Positions 14,763 through 18,352 of a stretch of 18,352 nt of DNA are shown here, piece by piece. Both the position numbers and the translations under genes were made by a program. The notes below the pieces were generated by a model, which made no database searches, had not been told where the DNA came from, and saw only the letters and a program-made list of their open reading frames with translations. Every line of letters starts with the position of its first letter. Within the stretch, counting starts at the first letter, position 1. The DNA comes from an uncultured Eubacteriales bacterium. GTDB lineage: Bacteria > Bacillota > Clostridia > UBA1381. The stretch is taken from the NCBI GenBank assembly GCA_905199755.1, contig CAJKHT010000052.1, forward strand, positions 1 to 18,352, in the 5' to 3' direction.

Positions 14763-15404
14763 TTATTCCTCCGTCTCTTTTTCCACCAGCTCCATGCGGT
14801 TTATGGATACTTCATATGCCGTTTTGGTAACGGTCTCCTCCTCGCTTATGCGTTTCTGATAATTTCTCGACTGTATCCTTCCCCATATTTTCACATTGTC
14901 GCCGACATGCAGGTTTTTCGCAAACCTCGCATTACGTCCCCACGCAATTATGGGTATGTAGTCGGATTTGTTGTAGCTTCTGTTTACCGCCAGCAAAAGG
15001 TCGGTGATTTCTCTGCCGAACGGCGTTGTTCTGTAAATCGGAGTCTTGCAGATATATCCGTTTAAATACAGCTGATTCGGATTTTTTGCCTCCTCACCGT
15101 CAAACGGCTTTATGTCACGTGCAAAAACCGTCAGCACAAGACGGTTTCCGTCCGGCTCGGTACAGTTATAGGAACGGAACTGCCCGTTTATTTCCACGCG
15201 GTCGCCCGTTTCGTAGCCGCCGTCCATTATGAGCCGTTCCGAAATCATAACGCGTATATTATCGTAGGTTCCGCTCAGTCTTGGTATTTTGAGCGTAAAG
15301 GTGTAAAACTTTTCCGCATAAATTTCGTGATTTAAAGTAAATTCGTCCTCGATTGTACCTATGATTACCGCTTGATTATTTAGGGTATTATTATCCATTA
15401 TCAT
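14763..15404 (-). CDS. Tandem-OB-fold single-stranded-DNA-binding-like protein
   Basis: A 213-residue protein with two OB-fold-like halves. The second (about 110-208) is clearly SSB-like: LYLNGYICKTPIYRTTPFGREI, then LLLAVNRSYNKSDYIPIIAWGRNARFAKNL and GDNVKIWGRIQSRNYQKR. The first (about 10-97: NQAVIIGTIEDEFTLNHE, FTLKIPRLSGTYDNIRVMISE, GDRVEINGQFRSYN) follows the same pattern more distantly. There is no acidic DDLPF-type tip, unlike the neighbouring ssb, so it probably does not recruit the same partners. Two ATGs (15404, 15398) lie 4 and 10 nt after AGGAGG; either may be used. It has its own terminator and is a separate unit from rpsF-ssb-rpsR. Its exact role is unknown. Confidence 0.8.
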   Translation of the reverse strand: MIMDNNTLNNQAVIIGTIEDEFTLNHEIYAEKFYTFTLKIPRLSGTYDNIRVMISERLIMDGGYETGDRVEINGQFRSYNCTEPDGNRLVLTVFARDIKPFDGEEAKNPNQLYLNGYICKTPIYRTTPFGREITDLLLAVNRSYNKSDYIPIIAWGRNARFAKNLHVGDNVKIWGRIQSRNYQKRISEEETVTKTAYEVSINRMELVEKETEE

Positions 15405-15555
15405 TTATCCTCCTTAGTTTCGTCATATGCCGTTTCCATTATTGGAAAAAATTTGTCTTTCAGTTATATTTATTCCAAACGGAGGTTAAATATGCGCTTT
15501 ATTTATAATATTTACACATTTTAGAGAAAAAATGCCGGAAAATAAAATTTAAGTG

Positions 15556-15584
15556 TTGACAAAAAATAAATATGGTGTTATAAT
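15556..15584 (+). promoter_or_regulatory. Consensus promoter of the tRNA-Pro gene
   Basis: TTGACA (15556-15561), 17-nt spacer, TATAAT (15579-15584), about 35 nt before the tRNA. The 150 nt to its left hold only an imperfect inverted repeat (CCGTTT 15430-15435, AAACGG 15477-15482) and a 10-codon frame. Confidence 0.8.
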
Positions 15585-15619
15585 AGTTAATGCTGTTAGA
15601 AACAGTGTTAATTAGTTAT

Positions 15620-15695
15620 CGGGGTGTAGCGCAGCTGGTAGCGCACACGTCTGGGGGGCGTGATGCCGCAGGTTCAAGTCCTGTCACTCCGACCA
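15620..15695 (+). tRNA. tRNA-Pro (anticodon GGG), CCA encoded
   Basis: 76 nt fold as a cloverleaf: acceptor CGGGGTG (15620-15626) with CACTCCG, D arm GCGC/GCGC, anticodon stem CACGT/GCGTG with loop CTGGGGG placing GGG at the anticodon, and T arm GCAGG-TTCAAGT-CCTGT. A73 and CCA are encoded. The GGG anticodon reads CCC and CCU. Its 3' end faces the integrase gene and is the likely attachment site of the element to the right. Confidence 0.95.
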
Positions 15696-15701
15696 AAAAG
15701 C

Positions 15702-15733
15702 AAACAGACCGCATAATCATGCGGTCTGTTTTT
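15702..15733 (+). terminator. Terminator of tRNA-Pro
   Basis: A perfect 13-bp stem (15702-15714 with 15719-15731, core ACAGACCGCAT) with loop AATC, ending in a T run to 15733. It begins 7 nt after the encoded CCA. On the minus strand it is followed by GCTTTTTGG, so it can also end the integrase transcript. Confidence 0.9.
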
Positions 15734-15737
15734 GTTC

Positions 15738-15755
15738 TTACACGTTTTTTACACG
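15738..15755. repeat. Direct repeat TTACACG at 11-bp spacing, possible integrase arm site
   Basis: TTACACG occurs at 15738-15744 and again at 15749-15755, on the same helix face. The second copy includes the integrase stop codon. Short direct repeats between an att core and int are often recombinase arm-binding sites, but only two copies are seen. Confidence 0.35.
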
Positions 15756-16906
15756 ATTTTATTTAAAACGGCTAATGCTCTTTCTTCTTCTTGCGGATAT
15801 AAATGCGAATATGTGTTCCATGTTATTTCTACATTGCTATGTCCTAAACGCCGCGCAATTTCTTGTATATTGATTCCGTTGTTTGCAAGAACCGATGCGT
15901 GAGAGTGACGAAATCCATGTATACTTATCTTTTTTATCCCGGCTAACTCCGCGTATCTCTTATTATGATTATCAACGTTTGTATTTCTGATGCATACCTC
16001 ACCCCCGCAAATCCTCCAATTTTCATTGAAACCCGATACTTTTTTGTAGCATTGCAGATGTTTGTCAAGCACTTTTTTTAATGGCAGGGGAATGGTTATG
16101 CTTCTTATGGAGCTTTTATTTTTCGGTGGAGTTTCACGATCGCCGCCTTTTAGTTTTTGGGTTATACTTCTGCTTATGTGAATAATATTATTTTCAATAT
16201 CATTCCAACGCAAGGCATATATTTCGCCTTTGCGCATTCCGGTATAAAAAGCTATATTAAAAAATACATAGAAATTCCATTCATACATACTTACTGTTGA
16301 TTGGGAAAGCTCTGTCGCGTTTTGCTTGGCGCTCTTAATGTATTTTTTAAACTCTTCGGAAGTATAAAAATCAATTTTTTTCTTTTCCTCATAAGGATTT
16401 TTGAAATTTCCAACGGTAATAAGCGGATTTTTATTAATATATTCCAACTTAACCGCATAATTCAGCATTGCCCGAAACTCACCGTATATATTTTTTTTCA
16501 TTTTTGTTGATAGTTTTTCGCCTTTTTTCTTACTGTTCGGGCATTCGGATATTTGTCGCTTCCAATCTTCAAGTACCGCCGGGGTGAGTGCGGTTAATTT
16601 ATAATTTTTCAAAATAGGTAATACATATTGTGTTATTTTACGTTTTGCAGTATCCAAAGAGCTTTCGCGGATTTCATACTGTTTAACGGCAATATATTCA
16701 TCATACAATTGCTGAACGGTAAGTTTTTGAGATATAATATCCGATTTGTTTTCATTGCTTAAACGCAGCTCCAGCTCTTTTGCAGCTTCCTTGCCGTAGG
16801 CAATGCGATCCAATTGTCTTGATTTACCCTCTTTATCAACATAATTGATACGAACACGGTATTTCTGCAATCCGTCTTTTTTACCGTCCATTTTATAAAT
16901 AGGCAT
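15749..16906 (-). CDS. Tyrosine recombinase (phage/ICE-type integrase)
   Basis: A 385-residue integrase. Residues 15-50 form the AP2-like arm-binding domain (YRVRINYVDKEGKSRQLDRIA), 65-160 the SAM-like core-binding domain, and 175-385 the catalytic domain with R225 (TGMRKGEIYALRW), H330 and R333 (HGFRHSH), H356 (RRLGHS) and Y366 (NTYSHLYP) as the likely nucleophile, so all catalytic residues appear intact. It resembles integrases of Firmicutes prophages and Tn916-like elements. The frame is open 19 codons upstream, but the ATG at 16906 (MPIYKMDG) follows AAGGAG, at a long spacing of about 12 nt, and fits the family start. No clear minus-strand promoter is seen; the upstream gap instead has a strong opposite promoter and an inverted repeat. 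Confidence 0.94.
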   Translation of the reverse strand: MPIYKMDGKKDGLQKYRVRINYVDKEGKSRQLDRIAYGKEAAKELELRLSNENKSDIISQKLTVQQLYDEYIAVKQYEIRESSLDTAKRKITQYVLPILKNYKLTALTPAVLEDWKRQISECPNSKKKGEKLSTKMKKNIYGEFRAMLNYAVKLEYINKNPLITVGNFKNPYEEKKKIDFYTSEEFKKYIKSAKQNATELSQSTVSMYEWNFYVFFNIAFYTGMRKGEIYALRWNDIENNIIHISRSITQKLKGGDRETPPKNKSSIRSITIPLPLKKVLDKHLQCYKKVSGFNENWRICGGEVCIRNTNVDNHNKRYAELAGIKKISIHGFRHSHASVLANNGINIQEIARRLGHSNVEITWNTYSHLYPQEEERALAVLNKIV

Positions 16907-16935
16907 AAAAATAAACACTCCTTTTGTATTTTTGT

Positions 16936-16964
16936 TTGACAAATCAGAGTGCATATGATACAAT
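16936..16964 (+). promoter_or_regulatory. Plus-strand promoter behind the integrase
   Basis: TTGACA (16936-16941), 17-nt spacer, TACAAT (16959-16964): eleven of twelve consensus bases. It points away from the integrase, towards a terminator ~36 nt further, with no gene between. Confidence 0.6.
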
Positions 16965-16989
16965 TAAATTGTAATGTGGTGTATCATAT
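16953..16989. promoter_or_regulatory. 10-bp inverted repeat overlapping the promoter (possible operator)
   Basis: ATATGATACA (16953-16962) and TGTATCATAT (16980-16989) are exact inverted repeats with a 17-nt spacer. The left arm covers the -10 box of the plus-strand promoter, the right arm lies just after its predicted start. Arm centres are 27 bp apart, between two and three helical turns, so a dimeric repressor or excisionase/integrase contact is possible. Confidence 0.5.
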
Positions 16990-17033
16990 ACACTTTTTCC
17001 CTCCGGCTGTTGGCGCAGTCGGGGGATTTTTTT
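16971..17033 (+). ncRNA. Candidate ~63-nt small RNA between integrase and zinc-ribbon gene
   Basis: A near-consensus promoter and a strong plus-strand terminator enclose about 63 nt with no start codon plus ribosome site. The predicted RNA has a first hairpin GTGTAT-CAT-ATACAC (16979-16993), an unpaired TTTTTC, then the terminator hairpin. It is transcribed away from the integrase and towards the end of the zinc-ribbon gene, ending right at that gene's stop codon. No match to a known RNA family is recognised. Start position is inferred from the -10 element. Confidence 0.45.
17000..17033 (+). terminator. Strong plus-strand intrinsic terminator
   Basis: CCTCCGGCTG (17000-17009) pairs with CAGTCGGGGG (17016-17025), ten pairs including two G-U, loop TTGGCG, then A and seven T (17027-17033). 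The reverse strand lacks a T run after the stem (GAAAAAG), so the orientation is clear. Confidence 0.85.
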
Positions 17034-17034
17034 A

Positions 17035-17928
17035 TTATAAATCCACATTTACAGTGGTTGTAGTGTGCAAGGTTCTAAAGTCCTCGTCAAGCATTTCAAG
17101 CTTAAATCTAATATTATGAACTTCATCCGCTTTTACAATGCCTGTATTTCCTGCAAAAAGTATAAACGGACTAACCGACATGTTTCCCGGTTCAATTTTT
17201 ATCGGTACTGCTGTTCCTGATGTAACGGTCATTTTATTTACTGAAACATCTTCCAATCTTACAATCACAGTGTTAGATGAATTATTTGTAACTCGCAGCT
17301 GTAAATACAATGTACCCTTAAGTATTTCGCTTTGGTCAAACAATTTCATATATTTGATATTTACATTGCTGTCAGAATATAAATCCAGCTCCTTGTCTTT
17401 AGGTTCAAGAGTGGGTGTAGGCACAGCGGTTTCTGTTGCCGCATTTTGCTTTGCTCGCTGCAATTTTTCAGCGGTATCGGTTGCCTTACTATCCGGAACC
17501 AATGCTGCTATTATCATGCAAAGAAACATAAAACCGAGTATGCCCAAACATATATATGCGGCAGTATAATTTTTTACTCGTTTACCGCAATGTGGGCATG
17601 TTTTGAATGTAGCTGCCATGTCTGCGCCGCAGTATTTGCACTTTTTTAAGTCAGCAGGAACAACAGAATATTGAGATGCTCTGCAATTCGGACAGAATTG
17701 TAATTTTTCATCGATTATTGCTCCACATGTACGACACCTTTTTGTAATTGCTTTTGGTTTATGTATGTCATCATCCGACCAATGAAACGGTTCATCCTTT
17801 TTCGGCTCAGACTGAGTTATATTCTCTGTTGAGGTTTCAAGTTTTTTACCGCAGTTTTCGCAAAAAGCCGAATCAATAGAAATTTTTGCTCCACAGTATT
17901 TACAAAATTTTGTTTCTTTGTTATCCAT
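17035..17928 (-). CDS. Membrane protein with three zinc ribbons and an extracellular beta domain
   Basis: A 297-residue protein. Three CxxC-x10-CxxC zinc ribbons lie in the N-terminal half: Cys 9/12/23/26, 65/68/79/82 and 97/100/111/114. One membrane helix follows at about 122-144 (AYICLGILGFMFLCMIIAAL), then a Pro/Thr/Ala-rich linker (145-180) and a C-terminal beta-rich domain (181-297) with YLQLRVTNNSSNTVIVRLED and VSVNKM, IEPGN, resembling Ig-like domains of gut Clostridia zinc-ribbon proteins. Probably one-pass with cytoplasmic ribbons; function unknown. An ATG at 17949 is in frame, but GGGGGGA stands about 6 nt before the ATG at 17928 (MDNKETKFCKYCG), whose first residues align with the next protein. 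It follows the smaller zinc-ribbon gene by 38 nt. Confidence 0.8.
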   Translation of the reverse strand: MDNKETKFCKYCGAKISIDSAFCENCGKKLETSTENITQSEPKKDEPFHWSDDDIHKPKAITKRCRTCGAIIDEKLQFCPNCRASQYSVVPADLKKCKYCGADMAATFKTCPHCGKRVKNYTAAYICLGILGFMFLCMIIAALVPDSKATDTAEKLQRAKQNAATETAVPTPTLEPKDKELDLYSDSNVNIKYMKLFDQSEILKGTLYLQLRVTNNSSNTVIVRLEDVSVNKMTVTSGTAVPIKIEPGNMSVSPFILFAGNTGIVKADEVHNIRFKLEMLDEDFRTLHTTTTVNVDL

Positions 17929-17966
17929 AATTATTCCCCCCCAATTCATTTATACGTTATATAATT

Positions 17967-18287
17967 TTATAATATAATTTTAAATAATATTATAAAAAAC
18001 ACAATAGCTACCAGTATAAAAGGCACTGCCAGCAGTCCGCTGACTCCTCCGATAATTGCTTCACCTATCAATTGCTTAGTTGGCTTTGCACCGCAATGCG
18101 GACAAGCTTTAGCCGTATATGCGATTTGTGCTCCGCAAGTTTTACATGTAATCATTTTGTTGTATAACCCTTTTTTAGGCACAAACTGCGTTGGTTGGAC
18201 TTCGCAGCCGCACTTTTTACAGTATTTTGCGTCCGCCGAAATTTCCGCACCGCAATACTTGCAATATTTTGTACCGTAGTTTTCCAT
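17967..18287 (-). CDS. Small membrane protein with two zinc ribbons
   Basis: A 106-residue protein with zinc ribbons at Cys 9/12/23/26 and 48/51/62/65, then one long hydrophobic C-terminal segment (about 75-105) ending the chain in a tail-anchored-like way. Its first 27 residues (GTKYCKYCGAEISADAKYC) closely match the N-terminus of the following larger protein (ETKFCKYCGAKISIDSAFC), and the second ribbon CGAQIAYTAKACPHCGAK resembles that protein's third ribbon, so the two look like relatives of different length. The ATG follows AAGGGGGATG by about 7 nt. Both genes are probably one transcript; the promoter is not clear. Function unknown. Confidence 0.8.
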   Translation of the reverse strand: MENYGTKYCKYCGAEISADAKYCKKCGCEVQPTQFVPKKGLYNKMITCKTCGAQIAYTAKACPHCGAKPTKQLIGEAIIGGVSGLLAVPFILVAIVFFIILFKIIL

Positions 18288-18312
18288 ATCCCATCCCCCT
18301 TTCTTTTCATAT

Positions 18313-18326
18313 TACCCATAAGGGTA
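18313..18326. repeat. Short inverted repeat upstream of the zinc-ribbon pair
   Basis: TACCC (18313-18317) and GGGTA (18322-18326) flank ATAA, about 26 nt before the ATG of the smaller zinc-ribbon gene. It could be an operator or a leader hairpin. The window ends 26 nt later. Confidence 0.3.
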
Positions 18327-18352
18327 TAACATAATAACAGTCTTTTTATGTT

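Larger units (their letters stand above)
15696..18352. mobile_element. Left end of an integrated element at tRNA-Pro (right end outside window)
   Basis: A tyrosine recombinase lies 54 nt from the 3' end of tRNA-Pro and points at it; beyond it are AT-richer, accessory-type genes unlike the housekeeping genes to the left. This is the standard layout of prophages, integrative conjugative elements and genomic islands that use a tRNA 3' end. No second copy of the tRNA 3' end occurs before the window ends and no conjugation, capsid or excisionase gene is seen, so the element type is undetermined and the left boundary is approximate. Confidence 0.7.

Noticed and set aside
15492..15524. Ten-codon frame after GGAGGTTAAAT on the plus strand
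   Set aside because: Good ribosome-site spacing, but there is no promoter evidence, the peptide (MRFIYNIYTF) has no partner gene downstream except the tRNA, and such frames arise by chance in AT-rich gaps.
16000..18352. Known defence or toxin-antitoxin system in the element
   Set aside because: Beyond the integrase only two zinc-ribbon membrane proteins are present; no nuclease, toxin, methylase or ATPase motif is seen, so no defence function is claimed.

Overview
The window reads as the chromosome of a low-to-moderate GC Firmicute of class Clostridia. The grounds are a full set of housekeeping proteins of that type (HemZ-type radical SAM enzyme, SpoVG, Firmicutes-type rpsF-ssb-rpsR cluster, Cys-containing S18, DnaI-like helicase loader), near-consensus TTGACA-17-TATAAT promoters, strong AGGAGG ribosome-binding sites and frequent GTG/TTG starts. 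I cannot name the genus.

Left part (1-7,700): the 3' end of an amidohydrolase meets a MATE transporter head-on. A small YdcZ-type membrane protein diverges from the MATE gene and runs tail to tail, with a 20-nt overlap, into a LacI-family regulator. That regulator is the last gene of a tightly packed minus-strand run: murC, a metallo-beta-lactamase-fold hydrolase, hemZ, a DnaI/DnaC-like ATPase, lacI-type regulator. Gaps are 2-30 nt or small overlaps, so co-transcription is likely.

Middle (7,700-15,400): monocistronic spoVG (plus strand, TTG start) converges on purC-purB-purA (minus). The gap between them holds two intrinsic terminators and a perfect 38-bp palindrome. Divergent from purC is a 74-codon four-cysteine protein of unknown function; its last codons contain the terminator of the opposing gene, a small XRE regulator lying downstream of rsmA (ksgA). 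Then come rpsR, ssb and rpsF (transcribed rpsF-ssb-rpsR from a perfect consensus promoter, with a leader that may bind S6:S18) and a second single-stranded-DNA-binding-like protein with two OB folds.

Right part (15,550-18,352): a tRNA-Pro(GGG) gene with its own promoter and terminator is followed 54 nt later by a tyrosine recombinase pointing at it, the usual layout of the left end of an element integrated in a tRNA 3' end. Behind the integrase lie a short convergent transcription unit, which I read as a candidate ~63-nt small RNA, and two membrane proteins with tandem zinc ribbons. The element runs off the right edge; no second attachment site is visible. The integrase-proximal interval (the candidate small RNA with its overlapping inverted repeat, and the zinc-ribbon pair) is the part most likely to be undescribed. 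There is no CRISPR array, rRNA gene, intact insertion sequence or recognisable toxin-antitoxin pair.
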